Assembly (NCBI GenBank): GCA_946479505.1
Contig: CAMLGC010000018.1
Span: 1 to 46,385, forward strand
Direction: 5' to 3'
DNA: 46,385 nt
Source: an uncultured Sphingomonadaceae bacterium
Lineage (GTDB): Bacteria; Pseudomonadota; Alphaproteobacteria; Sphingomonadales; Sphingomonadaceae
This document shows, one piece after another, positions 17,399-29,243 of the stretch (its first letter is position 1; each line of letters begins with the position of its first letter). The notes under the pieces were generated by a model. That model was not told where the DNA came from. It ran no database searches and was given only the letters and a program-made list of their open reading frames with translations. Position numbers and translations under genes: made by a program.

Positions 17399-19642
17399 GT
17401 GACCCGGCCCGCCCTCATGGCCACCTGTGCGATCGGCGCGGCGGCGCTGATGGCGACGGCGGCACGCGCGCAGGATCTCCAGCCGCGCCACACCGCGCCG
17501 CCGCCGGCTGCCGAAGTCCCGCTGTCGCAGGATCCCGACCAGATCCAGTTCAGCGCCGATCTGCTCGAATACGATATCAACGCGGATGTCGTGACCGCGA
17601 GCGGCAACGTTCGCCTCTATCGCCGCGACGACCGGCTGCGTGCCGACAAGGTGGTGTGGAACCGCACGACCGGCGAGGTCGTCGCGACGGGCAACATCGC
17701 CGTCACCAACCCGCAGGGCGACGTCGCCTATGGCGATCGCATCGTGCTCACCGATTCGCTGCGCGACGGGGTGGTCGAGAACATGCTCGTCGTGCTCGAG
17801 CAGGGCGGGCGGCTGGCGGCGCAGCGGGGCACGCGCGATGCGAACGGCGTGATCTCGCTCGAGCACGCCGCCTATACGCCCTGCTCGGTCACGACCTCGA
17901 CGGGGTGCCCCAGAGAGCCGAGCTGGAAGATAACCGCGGTGCGCGTCACCTATCGGCCCGATCGCCACCGCGTCTATTACAAGGGGGCGCAGCTCGACCT
18001 GTTCGGGCTCACGCTGCCGCTGCCGTCCTTCTCGCACCCGATCGGCGACACTGCCGACAGCGGCTTCCTGGCGCCCGACATCCGCTATGATCGCACCAAC
18101 GGCGTCGAGATCGCGCTGCCGTACAATTTCCAGCTCGCGCCAAATCGCGCGGTCACGATCACGCCGCACGCGTTCAGCGACGCGCTGCCGATGCTCGAGG
18201 CCGAATATCGCCAACTGAACACGCTCGGCGCGTTTCGTGTGACCGGCTACGGCACCGTCAGCCAGCGCAGCGACGACCTGATCGGAAACGCGCGCGTCAC
18301 CGATACCGAGCAGGATTTCCGCGGCTATCTCGACGCCGTCGGGCGTTATCAGCTCGATCCCCATTGGAGCCTCAGCGGCTCGATCCGGCTGACCACCGAC
18401 GATACCTTCCTGCGCCGCTACGACATTTCCAACGACGATCGGCTGCGCAACACGATCCGCGCCGAGCGGATCGACCGCGACAGCTATTTCTCGATCGCCG
18501 GATGGGCGGTGCAGACGCTCCGGATCGACGACGAGCAGGGAATGCAGCCGATCGCGCTGCCCAAGATCGATTATCGCCGCCGCATCGAGCACGCGCCGCT
18601 CGGCGGCACGCTGATGCTCCAGGCGAACTCGCTCGCGCTCACGCGGACCGAGGGGCAGGATACGCAGCGCGCGTTTGCCAGCGCGCGCTGGGATCTGCGC
18701 AAGCTGACCCGCTGGGGGCAGGAAGTGACCTTCACCGCTTTTGCGCGCGGCGATCTCTACAACACGCACGACGTGCTCGAGACCGCGATCGCGAGCTATC
18801 GCGGCGAGCCCGGGTTCAACACGCGCGCGATCGGCGCGGTCGCGGTCGACGTCCAATGGCCGCTGATCGGCAGCGCGTTCGGCGGCGCGCAGCGACTGAC
18901 GCCGCGGGTGCAGGTGGTCGCCTCGCCGCATATCGCCAACCTCGACATTCCTAACGAGGATGCGCGCGCGGTCGATCTCGAGGATTCGAACCTGTTCGCG
19001 CTCAACCGCTTCCCCGGATACGACCGGTTCGAGGATTCGACGCGCTTTACCTACGGCGTCGATTACGCGCTCGATCTGCCCGGCTTCTCGCTCGATACCA
19101 CCGTCGGACAGAGCTATCGCTTGTCGACGCGCCCCAGCCTGTTTCCCGACGGCACCGGCCTAACCGATCGCTTTTCCGATTTCGTCGGACGCACCGAAGT
19201 TCGATATCGCGACTTCGTTTCGCTGGTGCATCGTTTTCGGCTCGACAAGGACAATTACGCGATCCGCCGCAACGAGATCGATGCGACGATCGGATCGCGC
19301 CGCACCTACGCGCTGCTCGGCTACCTTCGGCTCAACCGCAACATCACCGAGGAGCTCGAGGACCTTCGCGACCGCGAGGAGGTCCGCGTCGGCGCGCGGG
19401 TGCAGGTGGCGCGATTCTGGTCGGTGTTCGGCTCGGCGATTGTCGACCTCACCGATCGCAAGGAAGACCCGCTTTCGGTCGCCGACGGCTTCGATCCCGT
19501 GCGGCATCGGCTCGGGATTGCCTATGAGGACGATTGCCTGAGGCTTGGCGTCACCTGGAAGCGCGATTATGAGGATACCGGCGATGCGCGGCGCGGCAAC
19601 ACCTACCTGCTGACGCTGGCGTTCAAGAATTTGGGCCGTTAG
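17399..19642 (+). CDS. lptD: LPS-assembly outer membrane protein LptD
   Basis: The beta-barrel translocon that inserts lipopolysaccharide in the outer leaflet of the outer membrane, working with LptE. The 747-residue protein has a signal peptide (about 1-24, ending AARAQ), an OstA-like jellyroll (about 48-200) with the FSADLLEYD motif, and a long barrel. Cys162, Cys170 and Cys713 (in EDDCLRLGVTW) could form the disulfides that LptD maturation needs. The start is GTG at 17399 after GGGGAAGAG. Followed by surA, whose chaperone helps fold it, so the operon is functionally coherent. Confidence 0.95.
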   Translation: MTRPALMATCAIGAAALMATAARAQDLQPRHTAPPPAAEVPLSQDPDQIQFSADLLEYDINADVVTASGNVRLYRRDDRLRADKVVWNRTTGEVVATGNIAVTNPQGDVAYGDRIVLTDSLRDGVVENMLVVLEQGGRLAAQRGTRDANGVISLEHAAYTPCSVTTSTGCPREPSWKITAVRVTYRPDRHRVYYKGAQLDLFGLTLPLPSFSHPIGDTADSGFLAPDIRYDRTNGVEIALPYNFQLAPNRAVTITPHAFSDALPMLEAEYRQLNTLGAFRVTGYGTVSQRSDDLIGNARVTDTEQDFRGYLDAVGRYQLDPHWSLSGSIRLTTDDTFLRRYDISNDDRLRNTIRAERIDRDSYFSIAGWAVQTLRIDDEQGMQPIALPKIDYRRRIEHAPLGGTLMLQANSLALTRTEGQDTQRAFASARWDLRKLTRWGQEVTFTAFARGDLYNTHDVLETAIASYRGEPGFNTRAIGAVAVDVQWPLIGSAFGGAQRLTPRVQVVASPHIANLDIPNEDARAVDLEDSNLFALNRFPGYDRFEDSTRFTYGVDYALDLPGFSLDTTVGQSYRLSTRPSLFPDGTGLTDRFSDFVGRTEVRYRDFVSLVHRFRLDKDNYAIRRNEIDATIGSRRTYALLGYLRLNRNITEELEDLRDREEVRVGARVQVARFWSVFGSAIVDLTDRKEDPLSVADGFDPVRHRLGIAYEDDCLRLGVTWKRDYEDTGDARRGNTYLLTLAFKNLGR

Positions 19643-19781
19643 GGCCCCGCCGCGTCGCGGTTGTCCGCAGCGCAATCCCGACCGTTGCCGTTTATGGGTT
19701 TGGGCCGTAAGCGTGGGTTCAGCAAGATTTGGCTAGGCGTCAGCGGATGCGCGGATGCGATATGGGGTTTAGATCAGAGTG

Positions 19782-21149
19782 ATGACATCGTTGACGAAGG
19801 CGGCGGGCCTGGGCCGCTGGGCGGGGCTGGCTGCCGGCATGGCGATGGCGACCGCCGTCGTGGCGCAGACCGCCGACGATCCCACTGCCAATGTGCCCAA
19901 CTCGGCCGCAAATCTCGGCATTCCGGCGGATGCGCAGATCATGGGCAACGCCGATCCCAATGTTCGCAAACCGACGGCGATCGTCAACGATTCGGTGATC
20001 ACCGGCACCGATGTCGACCAGCGCGTTGCGCTGATCGCCGCCGCCAACAATCTCGAAAGCCTGCCGCCCGATGAAATGGAGCGACTGCGCCTTCAGGTGC
20101 TGCGCCAGATCATCGATGAAACGCTCGAGATCCAGGCTGCGAAGGTGAACGAGATCGCGGTCACCCCTGCCGAGCTGACGCAAGGGTTCACGCGCGTCGC
20201 GCGCAATTTCAACAAGACGCCCGATCAGATGCGCGACTATCTGCGCTCGATCGGGTCTTCGGAACGCTCGCTCAAGCTCCAGATCGAGGCCGAGCTCGCC
20301 TGGCAGCGTTATCTGGGGCAGCAGGTCGAGCCGTTCGTCAATGTCGGCGAGGAAGAGGTGCAGGCCATCCTCGATCGGCTTAAGGCGCAGCAGGGCAACA
20401 CCGAATATCACCTCAAGGAAATCTATCTGTCCGCGACGCCCGATCGGCTCAACGAGGTCGCGGCGAATGCGCAGAGCCTGATGGCTCAGATCAAGAAGGG
20501 TGAGCAGCCGTTCGAGTATTTCACGCAATTCTCCGAAGCGTCGACGCGCGCGGTCGGCGGTGATCTCGGCTGGGTGCAGACGAGCGCGCTGCCGGCGTCG
20601 CTTGCCGAGGCGGCGCAGCAGATGCAGATCGGGCAGGTCGCGGGACCTGTTCAGGTGCCGGGCGGCTTTTCGATCCTGTACATGGTCGATCAACGCAAGG
20701 TGCTCACCGCCGACCCGCGCGACGCACAATTGAGCCTGCGCCAGCTTACCATCCAGTTCCCGGAAGGGACCACCCAGGCGCAGGCGACCGCGCGCGCCTC
20801 CCAATTCGCCGCAGCGACGCAGGCGATCAAGGGGTGCGGTGATGCCACCGCCGTCGCCAAGGAGATCGGTGCCGCAGTGGTGGACAACGATCAGGTCCGC
20901 GTGCGCGACCTGCCGCCGCAGCTCCAGAAAATCGTCCTCAACATGAGCATCGGCGAAGCGACGCCGCCCTTCGGCTCGCCGACCGAAGGCGTGCGTGCGC
21001 TGGTGCTGTGCGGCCGCGACGATCCGCAAACCGGGCAGCTTCCCGATCCCGAATCGGTCCAGCGCCAGGTCGAGCAGCAGCGGGTGAACCTGCGTGCGCA
21101 GCAGATGCTCCGCGATCTGAGGCGCGACGCGATCGTCGAATATCGGTGA
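19782..21149 (+). CDS. surA: SurA-like periplasmic chaperone / peptidyl-prolyl isomerase
   Basis: Assists outer-membrane protein folding. The 455-residue protein has a signal peptide (about 1-30, ending VVAQT), a SurA N-terminal chaperone region (about 55-180) including the IVNDSVITGTDVDQRVALI helix and hinge, and a parvulin-type PPIase domain (about 190-310) with a GGDLGWV motif. A second, degenerate parvulin domain or C-terminal region follows (about 320-430). ATG at 19782 is preferred to a GTG three bases earlier. It lies 139 bp after lptD in the conserved lptD-surA-pdxA-rsmA order. Confidence 0.92.
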   Translation: MTSLTKAAGLGRWAGLAAGMAMATAVVAQTADDPTANVPNSAANLGIPADAQIMGNADPNVRKPTAIVNDSVITGTDVDQRVALIAAANNLESLPPDEMERLRLQVLRQIIDETLEIQAAKVNEIAVTPAELTQGFTRVARNFNKTPDQMRDYLRSIGSSERSLKLQIEAELAWQRYLGQQVEPFVNVGEEEVQAILDRLKAQQGNTEYHLKEIYLSATPDRLNEVAANAQSLMAQIKKGEQPFEYFTQFSEASTRAVGGDLGWVQTSALPASLAEAAQQMQIGQVAGPVQVPGGFSILYMVDQRKVLTADPRDAQLSLRQLTIQFPEGTTQAQATARASQFAAATQAIKGCGDATAVAKEIGAAVVDNDQVRVRDLPPQLQKIVLNMSIGEATPPFGSPTEGVRALVLCGRDDPQTGQLPDPESVQRQVEQQRVNLRAQQMLRDLRRDAIVEYR

Positions 21150-21177
21150 TGGGAGCCGACGCTCAGCGCCGGAAACG

Positions 21178-22182
21178 ATGAAACCGCTTGCCGTTGCTTT
21201 GGGCGATCCTGCCGGGATCGGGCCCGAAATCGTCGCCAAGGCATGGGCCCAGCGCAAACGCCGCCGGCTGGCGCCGTTCTTCGCGGTGGGCGATCCGAGA
21301 TCGATCAGGGCCGTCTGGGAGGGCCCGATCGCGCCGATCATGGAGCCTGCGCAGACCCTGGGCGCATTCGCGCGCGGGTTGCCCGTGCTGCCGATCGAGC
21401 AATCGGGGGACGTTATACCGGGCCGCCCCGATCACGGCGGTGCCCAAACGGCGCTGCACTCGCTCGAGCTTGCGACCGGGCTCGCTCAGACGGGGGCGGC
21501 GGGCGCGCTGGTCACCGGGCCGGTCTCGAAGGCACAGCTTTACCGGATCGGCTTTACGCATCCCGGCCAAACCGAATTCGTCGCCGAACGGTTCGGCATC
21601 GCCGGCGAGAACGCCGTGATGATGCTCGCCGGGCCGACCTTGCGGGTGGTGCCGATGACGACGCACATGCCGTTGCGAGCCGTTTCGGAGATGCTCTCGA
21701 TCGACCTTATCGTCGCCAAGGGCCGTGCGACGGCACGCGGGCTCTGCCGCAATTTCGGAATCGAGGCGCCGCGGCTCGCCTTTGCCGGCCTCAACCCGCA
21801 TGCCGGCGAGCAGGGCGCACTGGGCCGCGAGGAAATCGAGATCATTGCGCCCGCGATCGAGATCCTGCGCGACGAAGGAATCGACGCGACGGGGCCTTTT
21901 GCCTCCGACACGATGTTCCACCCTCGCGCCCGGCGTACCTACGATGTCGCGATGTGCTGCTACCACGATCAGGCGCTGGTCCCGCTCAAGACGCTTCATT
22001 TCGACGAGGGCGTGAACATGACGCTCGGGCTGCCGATCGTGCGCACCTCGCCCGACCACGGCACCGCCTTCGCGATCGCCGGCCAGGGCCTCGCCGAACC
22101 GGGCGCGATGATCGCGGCGATCCAGCTCGCCGCACATGCCGTCGAGCATCGGCGCCTGACGATCCCCTGCCCCGGCGCGTGA
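21178..22182 (+). CDS. pdxA: 4-hydroxythreonine-4-phosphate dehydrogenase
   Basis: Oxidises 4-phosphohydroxy-L-threonine in the DXP-dependent pyridoxal 5'-phosphate pathway. The 334-residue protein starts with [17 protein letters not shown], the PdxA N-terminus. It continues with the [11 protein letters not shown] loop, a His cluster ([10 protein letters not shown]) and metal-binding histidines including one in [11 protein letters not shown]. The length is normal. Start ATG at 21178. It is 28 bp after surA and overlaps rsmA by four bases (GTGA). Confidence 0.97.
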   Translation: MKPLAVALGDPAGIGPEIVAKAWAQRKRRRLAPFFAVGDPRSIRAVWEGPIAPIMEPAQTLGAFARGLPVLPIEQSGDVIPGRPDHGGAQTALHSLELATGLAQTGAAGALVTGPVSKAQLYRIGFTHPGQTEFVAERFGIAGENAVMMLAGPTLRVVPMTTHMPLRAVSEMLSIDLIVAKGRATARGLCRNFGIEAPRLAFAGLNPHAGEQGALGREEIEIIAPAIEILRDEGIDATGPFASDTMFHPRARRTYDVAMCCYHDQALVPLKTLHFDEGVNMTLGLPIVRTSPDHGTAFAIAGQGLAEPGAMIAAIQLAAHAVEHRRLTIPCPGA

Positions 22183-22997
22183 GCGCGCTGCCGCCGCTCC
22201 GCGACGTCATTGCGCGCCATGGCCTCAGCGCGAGCAAGGCGCTCGGGCAGAATTTCCTGTTCGATTCGCAGCTCCTGACCCGGATCGCAGCGATTCCGGG
22301 CGGGCTGGAGGGCGCCGAGGTGTTCGAGGTCGGGCCCGGTCCCGGCGGGCTGACCCGTGCCCTGCTCGCGGCCGGCGCGAAGGTCACGGCGGTCGAGCGC
22401 GATCGACGGTGTATTCCTGCGCTGGGCGAGCTCGGCGCACATCATCCGGGCCGTCTGCAGGTCATCGAGGGCGACGCGCTGGAACTCGATCCGGCGGGGC
22501 TGTTCGAGTCGCGACCGCATGTGGTGGCAAACCTGCCCTATAACGTCGGCACCGCATTGCTCGTCGCGTGGCTCTCGACCGATTGGCCGCCGTGGTGGCG
22601 GAGCCTGACGCTCATGTTCCAGCGCGAGGTCGCTGAGCGGATCGTCGCGGCGCCGGGAAGCGGCGCGTACGGACGCCTCGCCGTGCTCGCGCAGTGGCGT
22701 GCGCGGGCGCGCATCGCGATGACGGTGCATCGATCGGCCTTCACGCCGCCGCCCAAGGTCATGTCGGCGGTGGTGCATATCGTGCCGGCCGAAGAGCCCG
22801 CAAATGTCCGGTTTTCCATGCTCGAACGGCTGACCGCCGCGGCCTTCGGGCAGCGGCGCAAGATGCTGCGGCAGAGCCTGAAGGCGGTGCCCGGCGCACT
22901 CGGCGCGCTGGAGACGCTTGGCATCGATCCGACACGCCGCGCCGAGACCGTGACGATCGACGAGTTCGTGGCGCTGGCGCGCCTCCTGTCGACTTGA
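22179..22997 (+). CDS. rsmA: 16S rRNA (adenine1518/1519-N6,N6)-dimethyltransferase
   Basis: KsgA: dimethylates two adjacent adenines in helix 45 of 16S rRNA, a late ribosome checkpoint. The 272-residue protein shows the SAM motif I in [15 protein letters not shown], acidic motif II, and the catalytic [11 protein letters not shown] motif IV. The N-terminus carries SKALGQNFL, typical of KsgA. Start is GTG at 22179 overlapping the pdxA stop. Ends two bases before the convergent TPR gene. Assignment is clear. Confidence 0.96.
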   Translation: MSALPPLRDVIARHGLSASKALGQNFLFDSQLLTRIAAIPGGLEGAEVFEVGPGPGGLTRALLAAGAKVTAVERDRRCIPALGELGAHHPGRLQVIEGDALELDPAGLFESRPHVVANLPYNVGTALLVAWLSTDWPPWWRSLTLMFQREVAERIVAAPGSGAYGRLAVLAQWRARARIAMTVHRSAFTPPPKVMSAVVHIVPAEEPANVRFSMLERLTAAAFGQRRKMLRQSLKAVPGALGALETLGIDPTRRAETVTIDEFVALARLLST

Positions 22998-22998
22998 G

Positions 22999-23520
22999 CT
23001 ATTCGCCCGCCGCCGCCGCGGCGGCAGCTTCGGCCTCGTTCTCGGTCTTCGACGCGAGCGCGGTCGCCGGCGGACCCTTCGCAATCGACGCCTCCAGCGC
23101 CGCCGCCTCGGGGCATGTCTTGGCGCAGATCCGGCGGATCTTGGCGAGATCGTTCTTCGCCTGCGCCACCGCGCCGCGGGCGACCAGCGCCTCGCCTTCG
23201 CCCTGAAGCGCCGCGACGTCGTTCGGGTCGAGATTGAGCGCCTCGCGATAGAGGCGGATCGCCTTGCCCGGCATGCCGCGCTCGCGCGTCACCCCGGCAA
23301 GCGCGATGAATGCCTCGCGATTGCGCGGATCCACGGCAAGCGCGGTTTCGAGCGTGTCGGCGGCGGCGTCGAGCTTGCCCGCCTTTGCCGCGGCCTCGCC
23401 CTGGGCGAGCAGCGCCCTGGAACGCGCGTCGATCTGATCGTCTGGCCGCTGCCCGTGGAGCGCGGTCGAAACGGTGACCAGCGTCAGCGCAGCGGCGACG
23501 GCAACGGACGTGAAACGCAT
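22999..23520 (-). CDS. Secreted tetratricopeptide-repeat protein
   Basis: A 173-residue exported protein with a signal peptide (about 1-24, ending TALHGQ) and three to four TPR helices (about 30-130; [19 protein letters not shown], then two repeats with the A-x-P-x-N/D pattern). The C-terminal 40 residues are Ala/Glu-rich and low-complexity. A pair of cysteines (ICAKTC) may form a disulfide. ATG at 23520 is used because GGAGAG lies six bases before; an upstream ATG at 23535 is possible. Function unknown; such proteins usually scaffold envelope complexes. The stop is convergent with rsmA. Confidence 0.82.
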   Translation of the reverse strand: MRFTSVAVAAALTLVTVSTALHGQRPDDQIDARSRALLAQGEAAAKAGKLDAAADTLETALAVDPRNREAFIALAGVTRERGMPGKAIRLYREALNLDPNDVAALQGEGEALVARGAVAQAKNDLAKIRRICAKTCPEAAALEASIAKGPPATALASKTENEAEAAAAAAAGE

Positions 23521-23552
23521 CACACTCTCCAGCATAGGCTTGGATTCCAGAG

Positions 23553-26257
<2,705 letters not shown>

Positions 26258-26292
26258 CTAGGGCGTTGTGGAAACCGGCGACGCCGGCGCCG

Positions 26293-26883
26293 TCACGCCG
26301 GCCGCAGCATCGACCAGAAGCGCGGCCCTCCGCCGGGCACCTCCCACTCGCCCGTCAGGGTGAAGCCGAGGCCCTGATAGAAGCCGACATTCTTCTCGAG
26401 CGGGGTCTCGAGATAGGCCGGCAGCCCCTCCCCGGTAGCGCGCTCGATGCCTGCGCGGATCGCCGCGCCGCCGAAGCCCTTCCCCTGAGCCGCGGGGTCG
26501 CAGCCGGCGATGTGGAGATACCAGAAAGAAAAATCGGGATGGTGCGCCTCGATCGCATCGGCGACGCCGAGCGCGCGGCCGATGGCGCCGCCCAGCGCGT
26601 GCAGCATCGGGATCGCCTCGCGCAGCATCGCGAGCGTTCCGGTATGCGCCCGACCCGGCGCCCGCCACAGCGTCGCCGCCTCGCCGCCGCTCGTCATCAG
26701 CCGCATTCCGACCGGGCCGTCGGCCTTGTAGAGCAGCCGGAACAACCGCGGCATTCGGCGCGCGCGCACATCGGCATCGGGAAAGATGAAGCGCATCGCG
26801 GGATCGTCGGCGAAGGCGCGCGCGAGCATCGCGGCCACCGCATTCCGATCGCGATCGGTTGCCGGCCTCACCTTGTGGCCCAT
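26293..26883 (-). CDS. GNAT-family N-acetyltransferase
   Basis: A 196-residue acetyltransferase. The CoA-binding motif is in LHIAGCDPAAQGKGFGGAAI (Q/R-x-x-G-x-G/A loop), with a C-terminal KNVGFYQGLGFTLTGEW element typical of GNAT motif B. The N-terminal half is unusual, with RAFADDPAMRFIFPDADVRARR, similar to antibiotic-type or small-molecule acetylases. The substrate cannot be told. It is 98 bp upstream of guaB and 97 bp after the nucleotidyltransferase gene on the same strand. Confidence 0.87.
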   Translation of the reverse strand: MGHKVRPATDRDRNAVAAMLARAFADDPAMRFIFPDADVRARRMPRLFRLLYKADGPVGMRLMTSGGEAATLWRAPGRAHTGTLAMLREAIPMLHALGGAIGRALGVADAIEAHHPDFSFWYLHIAGCDPAAQGKGFGGAAIRAGIERATGEGLPAYLETPLEKNVGFYQGLGFTLTGEWEVPGGGPRFWSMLRPA

Positions 26884-26980
26884 TCTTTCCTCCTCGCTCG
26901 CTTCTCCGGCGAGCCTAGCCGAGTATCGGTCGTTCGCCGATGGAAATCACGCAGCGCCCAGGCGCGGCGCTATCGACGCG

Positions 26981-27994
26981 TCAAGCGGACGGGCGATATC
27001 CCTTGCGCCATTTGGTCCAGAGGTGCCGCGCGAGCATCGCGGGGGGCATGCGCAGCCAGTGCGAGCGGAGATAGAAGCCCTGGCGCAGCAGCGGGCGGGT
27101 GGGTCGGCCCCAGCCGTCGCGCGCGGTGAGGCGGCGGCGAACGATCCGATCGGTTCCGGTTCGAAGGCGCCAGCTTTGCGGAATCGTCGTGCCGTACAGC
27201 GCGCGCGCCTGCCGCGCTGCACGGGCGACTGCCGACTGGAGACCATGATGGCGTGCGCGATCGGCCAATCCCGCGGCGCCGAACTCTTCGATCAGGCAGT
27301 GAATATCCCACAGATTGCGCAGCCCGCCGACGAGATCGCCATCGGCGAAGAGGTGCGCGGCGGCGTGGACGATCATGTCGTCGGGCGAGAGCACGCGCAG
27401 GCCGTTCGCGAGCGGCACGCTGTCGGCGATCAGCGCATCCGCATCGGGCGTGATCCGGGCGGTGAGCGGCAGGATCGTGTGGTGGACGTCGATCATCCGG
27501 TCGCGCTCGCGGTGGATGAGCGGCGGCAACTCGTGCATCCAGCGGCGGTAATAGGCGTCGTCATAGGCATCGGGCTTGACCCATTCCCAGCCGCCCGCGA
27601 GCAGCGCCGCCTCGACGCGATCGAGATCTCCGCGCGGCACGAGGATGTCGAGATCGCCGATCGACCTGCCGAGCCCCGCGCGCAGCCCCGCGGCAACGAA
27701 GGCGGTGCCCTTCAAGAGCACGACCGGACAGCCGAGCGGCGCGAGCGCGCGGCGGGCCATCTCGGCTTCCCAGAGCGCTGCGCTCCTGCCCTGCTCGGCA
27801 GACATGCGCGCGTCCTCAAGGATGCACGCAGCCGCCGCCGGCATCGGCAGCCCTGCGAGGCGACATGCGAGCGTGCCTGCCATCTGCTCGGCGCGAGCGG
27901 TCGCGATGAGTGCGGTCCAGCTCTCGGCATCGAGCCCCACGATCGAGGCGGGGTCGCGCATCGCGCGCGCCAGGAGCTCGCCGGCCGCGCTCAC
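26981..27994 (-). CDS. Nucleotidyltransferase of the HprK-like cassette
   Basis: A 337-residue member of the uncharacterised nucleotidyltransferase (NTP_transf_5-like) group. The Pol-beta-type core is clear: LLKGTAFVAAGLRAGLGR then the catalytic pair Asp114 and Asp116 in GDLDILV, with Asp169 in IDVHH as the likely third carboxylate. The C-terminal half is helical and ends in a basic tail (KWRKGYRPSA). It starts with GTG at 27994, overlapping the HprK-like stop by four bases, so the two are translationally coupled. Similar genes sit with kinases in some RiPP clusters (lasso peptide PadeN-type). The target here is unknown. Confidence 0.85.
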   Translation of the reverse strand: MSAAGELLARAMRDPASIVGLDAESWTALIATARAEQMAGTLACRLAGLPMPAAAACILEDARMSAEQGRSAALWEAEMARRALAPLGCPVVLLKGTAFVAAGLRAGLGRSIGDLDILVPRGDLDRVEAALLAGGWEWVKPDAYDDAYYRRWMHELPPLIHRERDRMIDVHHTILPLTARITPDADALIADSVPLANGLRVLSPDDMIVHAAAHLFADGDLVGGLRNLWDIHCLIEEFGAAGLADRARHHGLQSAVARAARQARALYGTTIPQSWRLRTGTDRIVRRRLTARDGWGRPTRPLLRQGFYLRSHWLRMPPAMLARHLWTKWRKGYRPSA

Positions 27995-28851
27995 GATAGG
28001 CTCCAGAGGCGCTCGACCTGCGCGAGCGCGCTCTCGGCATCGGGATAGTCGATCGCGCGCGCGGGGATCGTCTGGACGAGCCGCGTCAGCGCATCGAAGC
28101 CCCGTTCGCCGAGCGCGGTATAGTTGGTCGAGGCCTGCGTCAGCCGCACGAACACCTCGCTGGGCGCAACGGCACGCTCGGCCGTCTCGAAGCCGTAGCG
28201 CGGGAACAGCAGCAGCGCCGGCCGGGCAGGCTCCGCCATGCGGGCGACCGCCTCGGCATCGGGAACGAGATGCTGGATATCGCCCTTGGGCGTGCCGCGC
28301 ATCAGCGGCCCGAAACGTGCGTTTGGCATCGCCGCCTGCATCACGCCGATCGCGCCGTTCTTGAGGCTCACCAGGCGCGGGAAGGCGTGGATCAGGCCGG
28401 TCTCGGGATCGACCAGCGCGAACTCGTCGCCCATCAGCCGCCACCCGCGGCTCCCGAGAAGTGCCGCCAGCGTCGATTTCCCCGCGCCCGACATGCCCGT
28501 CATCAGCAGCGCGCGGCCCTGACGCTCGACCGCCGAGGCGTGGAGCAGCAGGTAGCGCCGCTGGCCGAGCGCCATCTGGAGGTTCATCCCCATCTCAGCG
28601 GCGAGCAGCCCTTGCGCGAGCGGCAGCGGCGCCGCATCGGGCAGCACGAAATCGCCGCCGATGCTCACCGACGGCCGGACGAAGCGCCGCCACGGCCGCC
28701 TCGCGAAGAGCCGGACAGTGAAATCGGGGATATCATCTGCGGGCTTGGGATAGTCCGCATAGAGCCGCTCGAGCGCGGCGACCGGCTCCCGCCAGTCGGA
28801 GCCGACGCGGAACCCCACCGGCCCGATCGAAACCATGAACGAATGCCTCAT
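27991..28851 (-). CDS. HPr-kinase-like P-loop kinase (HprK-related kinase A type)
   Basis: A 286-residue protein whose central part resembles HPr serine kinase: LLHASAVERQGRALLMTG leads to the Walker A GMSGAGKST (119-127) and a GDEF acidic pair (Asp142/Glu143), as in HPrK. It lacks the canonical HPrK N-terminal domain and the phosphorylase-type signature, and no PTS HPr gene is in the window. This matches the 'HprK-related kinase A' group that I know from protein-family catalogues, found with a PqqD-like protein. A kinase of this type phosphorylates the precursor in some lasso peptide clusters. Start ATG at 28851; 28836 is an alternative with a GAGG site. Confidence 0.85.
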   Translation of the reverse strand: MRHSFMVSIGPVGFRVGSDWREPVAALERLYADYPKPADDIPDFTVRLFARRPWRRFVRPSVSIGGDFVLPDAAPLPLAQGLLAAEMGMNLQMALGQRRYLLLHASAVERQGRALLMTGMSGAGKSTLAALLGSRGWRLMGDEFALVDPETGLIHAFPRLVSLKNGAIGVMQAAMPNARFGPLMRGTPKGDIQHLVPDAEAVARMAEPARPALLLFPRYGFETAERAVAPSEVFVRLTQASTNYTALGERGFDALTRLVQTIPARAIDYPDAESALAQVERLWSLS

Positions 28852-28865
28852 GCATCGTCCCCGTC

Positions 28866-28951
28866 ATGCCGGACGTGTTCCGGCATCCACGGTTGCACAC
28901 AGAACGCCGCCCAGTTCGCTCGAACCAGCGCGGACGCCGGAACAAGTCCGG
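28866..28951. repeat. Paired palindromes inside the HprK-like cassette
   Basis: The spacer between the PqqD-like and HprK-like genes carries ATGCCGGA-CGTGT-TCCGGCAT (28866-28886) and a smaller CCGGA-ACAAG-TCCGG (28937-28951). Both share the TCCGG/CCGGA core, as in the widespread 'GTTCCGG...CCGGAAC' intergenic repeats of sphingomonads. The repeat separates the first two genes of the cassette from the last two, so it could alter the ratio of products. It is not a typical terminator, with no T-run following. Confidence 0.8.
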
Positions 28952-28975
28952 GATAACGGGTGAGGTGCGCCGGGC

Positions 28976-29239
28976 TCACTGCCGGATCACCAGCCCGGCT
29001 GCGACCAACTCCTCCAGCCGGTCGGCGAGCGCGCCCCGATCCTCGATCTCGAACATGACGGCGAGGCGCGCTTCTATTTCGTCGAGGCCGAGCTGCTCGC
29101 CACCCAAGGCCTCCAGCAACTCGGGCACCGGCGCCGTCACCAGATGCGTGATCCCCGACGCGCGATGATAGATCGCCGTGAAATCGTCGAGCGGCACGGC
29201 CTTGAGCTCGGCCGCGGGCACGCGGCGGTATTGCGCCAC
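28976..29239 (-). CDS. PqqD-like protein (RRE-type) of the HprK-like cassette
   Basis: An 87-residue protein. Its sequence (VTAPVPELLEALG then a helix DEIEARLAVMF and a C-terminal LADRLEELVAAGLVIRQ winged-helix-like end) has the PqqD pattern: a small beta part followed by three helices. PqqD-like domains serve as RiPP recognition elements, binding the leader of a precursor peptide and presenting it to enzymes. GTG at 29239 is taken as the start since it lies four bases after the upstream stop; no ATG suits. It fits the 'PqqD of HPr-rel-A system' group in family catalogues. Assignment is by pattern and context. Confidence 0.75.
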   Translation of the reverse strand: MAQYRRVPAAELKAVPLDDFTAIYHRASGITHLVTAPVPELLEALGGEQLGLDEIEARLAVMFEIEDRGALADRLEELVAAGLVIRQ

Positions 29240-29243
29240 GGCC

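Noticed and set aside
15705..17402. Long open frame opposite pepA on the plus strand
   Set aside because: Antisense to a definite M17 aminopeptidase; residue composition is typical of shadow frames, and it crosses a palindromic repeat.
19740..21341. 533-codon minus-strand frame opposite surA
   Set aside because: Shadow of the SurA-like gene; no ribosome site and no motif.
27991..28851. Genuine HPr kinase/phosphorylase (hprK)
   Set aside because: The P-loop is similar, but the N-terminal HPrK domain and the phosphorylase signature are missing and there is no HPr or PTS gene nearby.
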